Positions 1-11,544 of a DNA stretch of 64,000 nucleotides are shown here, piece by piece. Within the stretch, counting starts at the first letter, position 1; every line of letters begins with the position of its first letter. The position numbers and the translations under genes are program-made. A model generated the notes under the pieces. The model made no database searches and was not told the origin of the DNA. It saw only the letters and a list, made by a program, of their open reading frames with translations. Source of the stretch: Colias croceus (lineage: Eukaryota; Arthropoda; Insecta; Lepidoptera; Pieridae); assembly GCF_905220415.1 (NCBI RefSeq), contig NC_059561.1, positions 7,642,001-7,706,000 of the forward strand, read 5' to 3'.

Positions 1-1734
1 TGCTCTTGAGGGAATACAGCTTATAGACGAAATAAAGGTGTGGATAACTTGGGCTGTGGATTTTATGTATTGTAAATTGAGCTTGAAAAAATATATTTTT
101 TTTTATCAGAAATAGCCAGGCATTTGACTGCACCATTACCTGATGGTAAGTAGTGATGCAGTCTATGGAATGGCATGCCTGCCTAGATAGAGCCTATTCA
201 CTCTTGCCTTGAATGTGTTTAGGTTGTATTTATCTGGGAAGACGGAAGCGGGTAGTCGTGTTCGATGTCAAATTTTGGAAAAAGAAATATAAAAAATTTG
301 ATTTAATTCAAGTCGTTAGTGCAATAATTAATAACAACTTCATCAATTCAAATCAAACAATCGTAATTGTACTGAAAAATAAAAACAGTACCTACCTAGA
401 AACTTAGTTTATAACGTAGTACGTCGTATCACATACCTACCTATGATATTTGCAATGTTATGACTAAAACTTCTCACAATAATATTATAACTTATCTCCT
501 TATATAACATTCAAAACCTCATAAATATTAAACCCAAGCAAGGTCAGGTCACAGAGCTATAGTTATAGCAGTAAATGAGTAACATCCGAAAACCATTCAC
601 ACGAGGAAATAATAAAATGTCGACAAACAGTAGCCTTAACATGGCGGACCTCTGGTGGTGTTACACTCTCGCTTAACCTTTTTATTTTTTCAAAGCCTAG
701 TTTAAACGTGAAGTTTGGATGATTAATGATTTTACTTTTTCTGGTTAAAAGGGGCTTGAATAAGGGTAAATACTTTTTACCCGATTGACCTGCGAAAAAA
801 TTTAATACACATTTGAATCACAATTCTCATCAATTAATTATTATGATAAAGATCTTCTGAAGATGAAATTAGATTTTATAACAAATTCATAATATATTTA
901 ATGAATTTCCAATACGCTTGTGGCTAATTAGAATTTTATTAACATTACATAAATAGGAAAAGACACTCGCTAATGATACACTTATTAGCTTGCGTAATTA
1001 AATCTTTATGAATTTTAATATTTATGCTAAACCTATACAATTTCAGCGTAATATAATAATGATAAGTAGATAGGTACTCTTTCTCTCATTCTTAGATTGC
1101 TCGAAAAAAATCTTTATAAGTAACAGCTCTGAGGTCTTATTATTTCGAGGTACGTATAATATTAAGGAGTCTTTTGTCAAAATTCATAAAATCGTGAAAG
1201 AGCGACCAAGAAACGCACTTTCTCATTATATTAGTAAGGAATGTAAGGATTCGAAGGTTTTCATAAATATTATTTCATTTTTTATCAATTTTTCCGCTTC
1301 ATAGAGAGTGTAAACCCAGCATAAAGCGTTTTTGTTAATTTCGCGCCACACCGCGAGATTCTTACCTCGATGTATTTATTTTATAGCTCACCGAGTTTGT
1401 TTGACTTTTGTGGTTTTTTTTGCTTTTTTGCCTGACTGACTGGACCACTGCTATCGGCTGTGAGATCTTTTGTACGATTGGCGTATGGGAAAGCGTTTAG
1501 ATTTTGGTGTGGAATTATCTGTGTAATTTAATACGAGAATTATGGCAAATAAAATATAGAAAACGCTGTATAATTCTAAGATGTTTCTTTCGCAATTGTG
1601 AAAATTATAATATGTTTTATACATGTTTGAATGATGAAACCTCTTTATTTTTCTGTTTTTCTTGCTAAGTACTATTATTATTATTATTTTTTTCTCTGTT
1701 CTCGTCCCGCCATTTTAGTGACCTCTTTGCTTGT
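1..1734. other. AT-rich non-coding stretch, probable otp upstream intron
   Basis: No exon, RNA gene or convincing open frame was seen. The part at about 100-290 reads like a common lepidopteran interspersed repeat, judged only by general resemblance. Since the first otp exon found (19501) starts inside the homeodomain, this stretch is most simply intron of otp, but it could also contain unrecognised upstream sequence. Confidence 0.5.
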
Positions 1735-1880
1735 TACCTTTTACCGTGGTTGCCTGGTAGAGATCACTACTTAGTGATAAGGCCGCCAAGTTAATTGTAC
1801 TCTGTTTTTAGATGTAATTAATTCTAAGGTTTCCTATTTGTACAATTAATTAAGTGTAAAATAAATAAATTATTTTTATT
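1735..1880 (+). mobile_element. Non-LTR retrotransposon 3' tail, copy 1
   Basis: The block starts with a 'ggttgcctggtagagat' phrase, followed by 'aaggccgcc' and an A/T-rich end with 'aaataaataaat'. The same layout recurs at 20645-20789 and 22398-22445, so it is a repeat family. The A-rich simple tail suggests a LINE or LINE-mobilised 3' end. The family name is not known to me. Confidence 0.5.
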
Positions 1881-2035
1881 GGCAATAAAATAACTTAAAT
1901 TTTAGTTGTTATTCCACAACTGGACAAACAACATCGAAAAGAAATATAGCAATATTATGTAATACGAAAATACTATACAATAAAAAATGTGTGCGTGTAC
2001 TAGTGTTCACTGTTCACACGTAAGAAGTGAAACGA

Positions 2036-2126
2036 AGATGGCGCGTAACGGAAAAATGTCACGCGTAACGAAAAAATGTTACACTAAATTTTTTTCTAAC
2101 CCCGATAAAGAAGTTTCACTTCAAAA
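2036..2126 (-). repeat. Short repeat of the 'GAAGTGAAACTTC' family
   Basis: It combines 'cgcgtaacg' words, 'ccccgataaag' and 'aagtttcacttc'. Inverted relatives lie at 9285-9370 and 9610-9715. The core is an imperfect palindrome, GAAGTgAaACTTC. Confidence 0.55.
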
Positions 2127-4304
2127 TATATCTTGCCAATACTTTTAGTCTTAATAACGCTGAAACAAAATAGAACTCCAACAAAGCTAAATCAAAAAGC
2201 AAGACTAACCATAAAAAACCAGCAGTTCCATATCAACGAACAAACAGACAAACAAATTGATAACAAAACAAGGTGGAACAAATAGTAGATACGCAAAAAC
2301 AGAGCATGGCTCATTAGCGATGCATGACGTCATTCGATTCGGTGCCAAATAAAAAGTCGCCTCCCCTACCACTTTGTTTACTAAATCCTTTCATTATTAA
2401 AAAGATATATTGCTCTAGTGCTGTGCTAGCGTATCGATATTTTGACACATTTTTTTATTATTTTAATTTGTTTAAAATTACAAGTTCTTTCTTGTAATTT
2501 TTTTCTTCTTCTTGTCTTTAGTTGGTGAAAAATATGTATAGATTAGTAATTTGCGCTTTGAGTTCACAAAGCGGTAAAAATCAATAACTTTAGCTTGTTA
2601 AGAAATTTTGCCGAATGTTTGATGAATATGAATTTTATGAGAAAATAATAGTTTTAATCACATGTAGGTAAACTTACATCCTTATTTAAAGTCGAAATTT
2701 TATTTCAAACATAAAAATAGAAACCATTAAAACAAATACCGAATTCGATATCACTCCATCGAACTATTTCAGTTGCGAGCCATTGAATTTTCGCGTTGCA
2801 CATGTAAATAATAAATTATGATAACGCCAGTAAGAGTAGTTTTATGTCCGTGCTTTCCGGAGTCACGGACGGACAGATGTACACGAGAAATGTTTCTCTA
2901 TACCATTAATAATTCTCACATTTTACGATTTTTCACAGTTAAATTGTCTAACGGACGTTTATCCGATTTTCCCTCCATTCCTGTTTTATTTTGGATCTGT
3001 TTGATTTATTTATTCAATAGATTTGCGTCAGTGTATCTCAATTGTAATTAATATTGATATGGTGTCCAGTTTATTTTCCTGTTTTCGATTTTGGAATTAT
3101 ATTTTTGGTTACATATTTCTTTCATTTAGTACCATACCAACAAGCAATATAACTATCTACTGAGACACGATTGTCATTGACTGGTTTTGTTTAAATGATA
3201 AGTTGATAAATATCACCTTAATTAATTAAAAGAATCCGTGAGTGACCGTGACAACCCCTTTACTAATATTAGAAAAAAATCCTACTTACTAAACAAAATA
3301 CTACATAAAGTTTCCCCTACAAAAAACGAATAATTTTCGCAAAGTATCTTTCCGTGTTCGGCGCATCCCTAAAGCATTAGGCAGTATTATGGTGAATTAA
3401 GATTTATTAGCCAATAACTTATGGCGGTCAAACGTTGAGTTTACCTTCTGTTTTACACTTTTACTGTGGTTTTACACTTGTTTATGGAAATTATATGACT
3501 AGGTGCTATGTGGACTATTTTTGTATATTGTACAAGTCTTAATTTGTTCTTATAGGTATGAACATAGAACCATAGTATAAAGAAAATAGAACGATAGATA
3601 CCTACGTCTTATGTGGGCAATTAAATATCATGTTCTTACGTCGGTAATTAAATATCAAATTGAATAAATTAATTTTCATCAAAACTCTTCCGTGTTCACA
3701 ATAAAGACATGTTTCAGTTTCCAGTTTACCTAATAATTGTAATTGGTATCTGTAAGCAAGCTTTTACTATAGTGTAAAGTTCTCTTTATAGTTGCTTTTA
3801 TACCACAGTACCTATTACCTATGAAATATTGTAATACTATGCCTTTACTGTACATACTTAAATATACGAAAGAAAAATAAATTCTACTGACACTTTTTAA
3901 ACTCTATTACGATTTAATATCGTAGTTTTTGAGTTCCACATAAAAAAAATCTTTCTTCCTTGTAATATTTAAGTGTAGTTTAACAAGACAAAAGTATGAA
4001 TAAAATATATTCCATTTATCGAATACTTTAGGGTTACCGACAGCAAACACACATCTGCCCTAACCCTCTTTTAAATCAGTTTAATCGCAAATGATGAAAC
4101 AAAAATGATTGGATTATACAATTAATATCAATAGATAGACCAGCTGTTTGACGCACCCAGTTATCGATGGAAAGGTGTTTATCGATACTTTATGACTGTA
4201 ATATTTCGATAGTTGATTTTATTACTTATTTTTTAGGATTTATTTCTGATCAGAATCGAATTAGAATTCTTATACCTAGTAGTAGTTTTAGAAATAACTT
4301 GATA
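2127..4304. other. Non-coding stretch, no gene seen
   Basis: AT-rich sequence with no supported exon. A perfect CRE-type octamer TGACGTCA is at 2325-2332. The short open frames here have no family resemblance and no coding-like composition. Confidence 0.45.
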
Positions 4305-4540
4305 TGCTGTGCGGTTTTACCCGCATTGCTCTGCTCCTATTGTTCTTAGTAATATGATGGTTTTTAGCCTATTATAGCTTTCCTAGATAGGTAAATGCAG
4401 ACTAGATTCTTAGTCCTGAATAGACTATCAAACATAGAAATAATTTTAAAAATCGGACCCGTGGTTCCTCAGATTAGCGCGTTCAAGCAAACAAACAAAC
4501 AAACTCTTTAGCTTTATAATATTATTAGGTATAGATACAA
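4305..4540 (-). mobile_element. Helitron-like non-autonomous element
   Basis: On the minus strand it runs from a 'ctaatattataaag' type start to a GC-rich end resembling 'gcgggtaaaaccgc'. It matches the better copies at 4926-5107 and 55981-56199. The middle is diverged and interrupted. Confidence 0.5.
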
Positions 4541-4925
4541 TTGTGATATACCTAGCAAATGGGATACAAAGGCATTTTGTTTTAAATATCAATACAATAA
4601 TACTAAAAAACAACTCGAGCATTACCTACAACAAGCCTACAACTACCAAACTACAAAATAAAAACAAACATAAAAACCATAAACACTTTTCTCAATAAAA
4701 GATAATGTTGCCATCAAAAAAGCCCGCCAAAAGTTGCCATTGCAGGGATTTGCGCTTGATTTAGTCGGCCATTTGCAATAAATGATATTGAGGATCTGTG
4801 CTAATACCGCGGGGGTCCCGGTCGGTGTTGCTAGCTTAATTAGTTTGCTACACAAATTTTGGCTTTTCTTGCCTTTTATTTTTGTATGTGTGAACATTTT
4901 CTAATGGTATAACAACCTAATTAAA
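4541..4925. other. Low-repeat stretch, candidate conserved non-coding block
   Basis: The part at about 4700-4860 has more balanced base composition than its surroundings and carries 'ttaattag' type homeodomain core words. It shows no coding similarity; an 84-codon open frame on the minus strand is not recognised. A regulatory role for otp is only a guess. Confidence 0.25.
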
Positions 4926-5107
4926 TCTATACTAATATTATAAAGCTGAAGAGCTTTTTTGTTTGATCGCGCTAATCTCAGGTACCTACTGGTCCGATTT
5001 GAAAAAATCTTTCGGTGTTAGATAGCCCATTTATCGAGGAAGGGGATATATCATCACGCTAAGACTAACATGAGCGGAGCACTGTAAAACCGCAGGGCAC
5101 AGCTAGT
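4926..5107 (+). mobile_element. Helitron-like non-autonomous element (TC...CTAG ends)
   Basis: It starts TCTATACTAATATTATAAAG and ends with a GC-rich segment followed by CTAGT. Helitrons have TC 5' ends, CTRR 3' ends and a short 3' hairpin. Closely similar copies at 22456-22660, 36828-37038, 55981-56199 and 62252-62442 support a mobile family of the type described as Lep1/MINE-like in Lepidoptera. Confidence 0.65.
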
Positions 5108-5401
5108 CTTTAATAAAATAGTAGGTACTAAATAATATATGTATAAAGGTAGGTAGGTAGCTTCGATATACACTATGCAATATATTTTTAAAAATGCTTA
5201 ATAAGAATCATTTACATTAACACTTTTTTTAAACTATGATGATGATGATGCTAAATATGTAAGTAAAGTGAGATACCTAGGTACTATTTTTAAATGGTGG
5301 AATAATAAAAATTAAAATAACACCTCTTCATAAAAATCTAATGGCTGTCTTGCTGATTTAATATTTTAACTTCAGGTTCGTTAATAGGAATATAGAAATT
5401 A

Positions 5402-5586
5402 TCCATACTAATATTATAAATGCGAAAATAACTCTGTCTGTCTGTCCGTTACTCAATCACGCCTAAACTACTGAACCAATTTGCATGAAATTTGGTATGG
5501 AGATATTTTGATACCCGAGAAAGGACATAGGCTACTTTTTATTGCGAAATATGTACCACGCGCGAATCCGGGGCAGACCGCTAGCA
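5402..5586 (+). mobile_element. Helitron-like non-autonomous element, second subfamily
   Basis: It starts TCCATACTAATATTATAAAT and carries 'actgaaccaatttgcatg' and 'gagaaaggacatagg', ending near 'ccgctagc'. The ends have the same TC...CTAG design as the neighbours, but the interior is different. Confidence 0.6.
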
Positions 5587-6094
5587 GTCTATAAATACAA
5601 AACTGAATACCTACATTTATACTTTATTATGGAGCAAGGCTTGAATCGACTGTTGTTTTATTGTAATGGTATACGAAAGTAATCTACGTCATATATAAAA
5701 ATTCTCTACTACATATTTATATAATTTTACATAGGTACAAGAAAAAACCAAATTACTAAGCTATTTTAGAGATACACAACCTCCTTTCATATCCTAAAAA
5801 TTTCCCTCGATTCGGCGTTAAAAAGTCAACAATAACAATATTAATATCACATTTCATTTAAACCGCATAACCAAAGCTTAGCAGCAAATCTGGTAATCCC
5901 TTAATAAACAGCCGCGTGTTTGCTCGGAGGGGACGCGACGCCCCACCGGCTCATCAATATTTGATGCGACTTAGCGCCTTTTGTTTATTTATTATTTACA
6001 ATTAATTTTAGAATGGTGTTAACTTGTAATGCAAGTTTCATTTCTGTGCAATATTTTTATATCTCGTTTAATTCACAAGATATAACTGTGCTGT
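5587..6094. other. Non-coding stretch, no gene seen
   Basis: Mostly AT-rich. The part at about 5880-5990 is locally GC-rich and free of recognised repeats, so it may be a conserved non-coding block. There is no coding evidence. Confidence 0.35.
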
Positions 6095-6302
6095 ATCTCC
6101 GCCCGCGGCTTCGCCCGCGTTTTCAGACAAAAACCCGCATAGTTCCCGTTTCTGGGGGATTTCCGGGATAAAAAGTAGCTTATGTGGATTGTGGTCTACA
6201 GGATACCAAATTTCATTGTAATCGGTTCAGTAGTATTGACTTGAAAGAATAACAAACATTCATCTATCCATCCTCACAAGTTTTCGCATAATTATAGTAT
6301 TC
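6095..6302 (-). mobile_element. Helitron-like non-autonomous element, third subfamily
   Basis: On the minus strand it ends with the hairpin-forming 'cgcgggcgaagccgcgggcg'. The interior words 'accgattacaatgaaattt' and 'tcccggaaatccc' are shared with the + strand copy at 10993-11224. Confidence 0.6.
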
Positions 6303-7333
6303 AAGTAGGATATTATTTAACCCGTAACCTAGTCTTCAAAACATCACACATCACACAACATTTACTAAACCCAATGCAAAACATTTGCTCAAACTATAAA
6401 CTAATCAAAGCAATCTAGTCTCTACCTACATAAACATAGAAGCTATTATCCCAAAACAAGAAAGCTTCATTAAATATGTTTGTACAATCTAACCAATCAA
6501 TGGATGATGTCCACTCAATTATACAGAGATACCAATGCATGTTATAGTTTCATGCTTCTAATAAAGGGAAATGGAAATAGTACATAAGTACACACATCAA
6601 CAAAGTCTAGGGTTGTTTGGTATTGCATCAAATATCTCAAAATCTATGGAGAATTTTGTGATATTGTAAATGGAAGAATTATAGCTCATTTTAAGGTCTT
6701 TAATAAAAAATAAAGACATTCATGCTTTTTTTTTAATTTTCCTTAAAAATATTAATTTTTCTCACCAAGGTGGATACTTGGATGATAAGGATCTTCATTT
6801 CTTGTAAGAAAACTATAAATTTTGACTAAAATTAGCCATTTTTTTTCCAAAAATTTAATTATAAATAATCAGTGTTGTCAGCATTTACATTATTTTACCG
6901 ACTATCTCAGTAATTTTTACTGAAAATACCGTAACACACACGTAAAGCGCACACTTTTTAAAAAGTTATCAAGTAACGTATTATCCAGGATATAGGTTTT
7001 GTTAATATCTACTATAAAAGTCGACACAAGGACCAGTGCTTCCATAGCTGCACGTAAACAAACTTACCCCAAATACGCGACAAAACAACAGACAAACAAA
7101 AACGTTTTCCATGTAACAAGGTGCATCCATTTGAACGGTGTGACGGGGACAAGAGAACCGAATTATATGTCCCTGGGGCTTGGGCCATGGGCCATGCAAG
7201 GGGCATGAATATTAATGCATTTTTGTGAATATAATGTAGCGGTATGGCGTGATTTTTAGAACTTTTAAGATGATAATGTGATACTTATGGCAAATGTCGC
7301 GGTTTCTGCTTGTTTCCTGCTTTAATCTATCAG
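6303..7333. other. Non-coding stretch, no gene seen
   Basis: AT-rich up to about 7000, then a more mixed segment at 7000-7205 with overlapping short open frames on both strands. None resembles a known protein. Confidence 0.4.
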
Positions 7334-7520
7334 CAGGGCCGGACCGTGAACTTGTGGGGCCCTGGGCTGAAACTACTCAGGGGCCTTTTTTTGGAAATTT
7401 TCATATTAGTTTCATACTTACTTTCGCAATTTTGTTATTTTAACATAATCAAATTTTATTTTAAATCGTTTCATTAGTTCAGTACTCTATCGCGGACAAA
7501 CAAAGTGACACGTATTTTTT

Positions 7521-7935
7521 TATCTATACATAAAATAAATCTGTAGAAGGGTCAATTCTGTTTCTGTGTTTCTCAATGTTAGCCAGAAGGGCTTCTACAT
7601 TTTAAGGTTCACCCTGGTAGCGACATGCACAAGGGCGTCCCCCCTTGACGGGGACCACGAACCTCGGCTTGAGCTGTCGCTTGAGTGGAGGAGGCCAGAA
7701 GGGCCCTAATCGGACGGTCGCTCACCCGGGTGTCAATTCTGTACTGGATCGATACCAAACCCAAATATGTGATTAAAAAAATTTTTGTCTGTCTGTCGGT
7801 ATGTGAAGACATCACGTGAAAACTAACGGTTCGATTTCGATGAATCTTGGTATAATTGTACCTTATTATCCTGGGCGTAAAATAGGATACTTTTTATCCT
7901 GGAAAAATATGTAGAAAAAAAATCTTAATTTTTCA
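7521..7935 (+). mobile_element. Helitron-like element, 'gtcaattctg' subfamily, nested
   Basis: It starts TCTATACATAAAATAAATCT and shares long stretches with the minus-strand copy at 15013-15517, such as 'gggcgtaaaataggatac'. It is inserted inside the hAT element. The 3' CTAG end is not clear. Confidence 0.5.
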
Positions 7936-8740
7936 AGCTAGTACCTAATATAGAGATAATAAAAAGATAATAAAATAATGTTATTAATTTATTATAAATT
8001 AGTAAAAGAATCTGACAGATTATTTATGTGACAGTTATTTTATTTAAAATAATAATAATAATTAATGGTACGGGAGCTAGTAACGTTTTAAAAAAAGTCA
8101 TTCTAGTATAGTTGGGATTTTGATATACTGTTTCTCTTGCTATTTCGGTTAGAGTCCGGGCTGTCTGGCTGGCGGTAGTGGTTGCGTTTATATGAGCGCA
8201 TCTTATCTGCACAGGAAGATATACTTAACTTTAGTCATTTTTTAACGCGTAATTTTTAATCTTTTGCCTTTAGATAAATCCATCAGACATATTTTTTTTT
8301 ATTGCAAGACGTTTTATTCGTTGTTAAATGGGTGCCATACGCAATTTTTTATTTAAAATAATTAAAATGTCATCGAAATAAGTGAAATTACATCGAAATG
8401 AGTCCGCTTAAAAGATAAACGTAACTAATAACTTTATTACTTATTATTATAGTATCATTTTATTAAATAATACTTATATTAAATAATTAGTAAACTAATA
8501 TTTTTAATAGATAGTTTCATATTTATTACACTTTTGGGTATTAATATGAATTAGATGATACATAATATTTGGTTTTTATCAAATTTACATTTATCGTCCT
8601 ATTTTTAGGTTCGTTGATAAAGGCACCATGGTAGATTGTTGCAAAAAAATTGTTAATAGTAAAATGAATATTATATATAGTATAAGTAACACAGTGATTA
8701 CTTATTCTTTCGATGGTGGTAGCCATCATCATCATCATCA

Positions 8741-8800
8741 TCATCACGCTAAGACCAACAGGATCGGAGCCACGTGGGTGAAATCGCGGGGCAGCTAATT
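8741..8800 (+). mobile_element. Helitron-like 3' fragment
   Basis: Carries 'cacgctaagaccaacagga' and 'gtgaaatcgcggggcagcta', the 3' part of the 4926-5107 family. An (atc)n microsatellite sits just before it. Confidence 0.5.
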
Positions 8801-8812
8801 ATTATTATGTAT

Positions 8813-10375
8813 ATGTCGTGGCCATATCGTAGATTTGCTCACTTCATGAAATGATTGATCATTTCACGAAATGTCGCATTTCATGATGTGGCTTACATAG
8901 TTTGACCAAATCGTTGAATCGTCAACGTTTCACGATTTTGTCATCCACATTTTGCCAGATCGTATAAAATATAGGGAGTCCATAAAATATTAAAAGAATA
9001 TTTAATAATATTATTTCGAATATTTTAAAAACTGGTTTATTGTCTTTCTAGCTAGTGCCGCGGCGGCAGCCGGCGAGTGCCAGAAGCGAATCGTTTTTGT
9101 AATAGGAAATAGTTAGGTTAGGTTAGACTTTGTTAAAACAACGCACGAGACGAGCGAGCAAAGCGAGCGTGCCGCGGCAGCGGCCGGTGAGTGCCAGAAG
9201 CGAATCGCTTTTTAGAAAAGAAGCAATTACAATAATATTCTGGGATATATAAATATAATTATAGGATTCTAGACGAATTTTTTTTTTGAAGTGAAACTTC
9301 TTTATCGGGGCTAGACAAAAATTTTTGTCTAAAACTAAAACGTTTTTGCGTTACGCGCCATCTTTTTTTTTATTTTACAACCTTTACAACTTGATCATCA
9401 GGAATTTATTACCTCTAATGTTAGAACAAAAATAAGTTACCGACTTTATGTAATGCACTATTTTTATGCCGACAATGTAAGTACACTATTGTTTCTTAGA
9501 AAACATTTTAGGAGTATACGATAATAAATCTATGACTCACGTAAACACGTGTTTGCTTGATTGGTGATTCTACTGTATAAACATATATTTTTTTTGTAAA
9601 TTGATAAATTATTGAAGTGAAACTTTTTTATCGGGGTTGGAAAAAAAAATAGTGTAACATTTTTTCGTTACGCGTGACATTTTTCCGTTACGCGCCATCT
9701 TTTTCTTATCCCTATAGCGACGAGCGTTGTAGGTTAACTTTTGAACTGCGTAGCGCGGAGGCGTATATATTCAAATAGGTAGCGAGGAGCAAAGCGACGA
9801 GCATCTTAGTTTAACTTTTGAACTACCGCACGAGCCGAGCGAGCGAAGCGAGCGAGTTGCAGCAGCGGCCGGTGTAAATATTTAAATAGGTAGCGAGGAG
9901 CGAAGCGACGATCGTGTGACTAACGTATTTCTGTAATATTGTGTATAGTAAATAATTTTTTGAAAAATAAGGACATAAAGAGTACACGCACACATTTTTT
10001 TAATATAAGATATCCGCAGTTTCCATAGAACTGGAACCTCTTCGTCGTAAATTCTTTGCTATGACTTTCTTCATATTTTAATTAAACGAATTGTGAAGTT
10101 GTTAACTGCGAATAATGAAATTTTCGCCAGGGGCCGCCATCTCCACACATAAACACAGCGCTTGCAGCTATGCATGATCAAATAATTTTGATCATTTCGT
10201 GAAAAAAACCGCGCGTTTAGTTGCCTATATCGAGAAACGATTTCTTATCATTGATCTGCTCAAGCCACATCATGATGTGGCCAATAGACAATTAACCATT
10301 TCATGAAATGCAACCATTTCGTGTAATGATCAATCATTTCATGAAATGAGCAAATCTACTTTATGGCCACGACAT
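8813..10375. mobile_element. Foldback-type element, copy A (long terminal inverted repeats)
   Basis: It begins ATGTCGTGGCCAT and ends with the inverse. Both ends are rich in near-palindromes such as CATTTCATGAAATG and CATTTCACGAAATG. A shorter relative, copy B, is at 49190-50021 with matching ends and interior. Copy A also holds a segment missing from B (about 9285-9990) that contains two 'GAAGTGAAACTT' repeats. Superfamily unknown; flanking TA is compatible with a TA target. Confidence 0.7.
9285..9720. repeat. Two 'GAAGTGAAACTT...TTACGCGCCATC' repeats inside the foldback element
   Basis: Units at about 9285-9370 and 9610-9715 share 'gaagtgaaact', 'tatcgggg' and 'cgttacgcgccatctttt'. They are inverted relative to the copy at 2036-2126. 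Confidence 0.6.
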
Positions 10376-10651
10376 ATATTATATAAAATAACCAAATAGT
10401 TTCAATAAATATATAGAAAATAATTTCTATAAGTTGAAAATCAACATGCAAGCATCCTTTTACATGTTAGCAAAAGTTATTGAAGTAGGTATGCGATTTT
10501 CATCAATTTTTTTTTTTCGAAAACCGACATAACAGATTTTTTTTTCAAATTATCGCCTATTGTTTTTATCGGGGTATGGGGGCCCTTTTAACCTCGGGGC
10601 CCTGGGCTGCAGCCCATAAAGCCCATGGGTAGATCCGGCCCTGTCTATCAG

Positions 10652-10992
10652 TTAAAGATGGTTAAATTAATGTTTAACGGTCTTACTAATAAAATGTTAC
10701 CCATTCGCTATGCAATGGATTAGTTATTGCAATAACCTGTCTTCTTTTTATGATTGACGTTTCATGTGAGCAAGAGCAGGACAAAGCTATAGTAGAAAAT
10801 GATAGAAATTTATCCATTGTTTATTTTTTTATTAGTAAGGCCGTAAGTATATACTTAGGTACGGAAATATAGGTAAAAATGTGTTAAATAAGATGTTGGT
10901 AACTTTATCAGCAAGTTGTGATAAACGGCTCCTTATAAATGTTATATTATAATCTGGTAATATTAATAGTTTCAAATAGATAGAGATATAAT
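10652..10992. other. Non-coding stretch, no gene seen
   Basis: AT-rich sequence between the hAT element and a Helitron-like element. No feature recognised. Confidence 0.4.
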
Positions 10993-11224
10993 ATCTAATA
11001 TATATTATAAAGGCGAAAGTTTGTAAGGATGTATGGATGTATGGATGTTTGTTACTCTTTCACGTAAAAACTACTGAACCGATTACAATGAAATTTAGCA
11101 CACATATAGAGGGTAACTTGGATTAACACATAGGATAGTTTTTATCCCGGAAATCCCACGGGAACGGGAACTATGCGGGTTTTCCTTTGCAAACGCGGGC
11201 GAAGCCGCGGGCGGAAATCTAGTA
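10993..11224 (+). mobile_element. Helitron-like non-autonomous element, third subfamily
   Basis: It starts TCTAATATATATTATAAAGG and ends with hairpin 'cgcgggcgaagccgcgg' followed by CTAGT. Same family as 6095-6302 in opposite orientation. Confidence 0.65.
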
Positions 11225-11544
11225 TAGAGATATAGATAGACATTAAGTGGAAATATTTTCAAATAAGTAGGTATATTATGTATATTCATTCACAGTGAAC
11301 GGATTAACACATTTCAATAGGTTAGGTAGGTATGTAGAGATATTGAAAAATATGTAGTGTGTACATAAAACCTGCTTTATTTATAGATGAAATTACAATC
11401 ATTAAAGTGGGATGACTTAAATCGATTGAATCACACGAATAAATTAATGCTTGGTTACTAAGTTATTGTCACGCAATAGGAAATGATCCTCCAAATATCC
11501 CTACCTACCTACAACCACATTGAAATTTTAGTAAGAAACTAATA

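Larger units (their letters stand above)
7334..10643. mobile_element. hAT-type DNA transposon carrying nested insertions
   Basis: The ends are CAGGGCCGGA and its inverse TCCGGCCCTG. The 8-bp direct repeat TCTATCAG lies exactly outside both ends (7326-7333 and 10644-10651). CAGGG termini and 8-bp target duplications are hallmarks of the hAT superfamily. No transposase frame remains. The interior is largely made of other elements: a Helitron-like piece (7521-7935), a Helitron fragment (8741-8800) and a foldback element (8813-10375). The terminal segments themselves are only about 200 bp (left) and 85 bp (right). Confidence 0.85.

Noticed and set aside
8541..8747. Minus-strand frame starting with a run of Met
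   Set aside because: The Met run is an (atc)n microsatellite; the rest is AT-rich repeat sequence inside the hAT element.
9110..9130. Telomere-like 'ttaggttagg' words (also near 49495)
   Set aside because: Only two to three repeats, and both lie at the same place in the two foldback copies, so they are part of that element.
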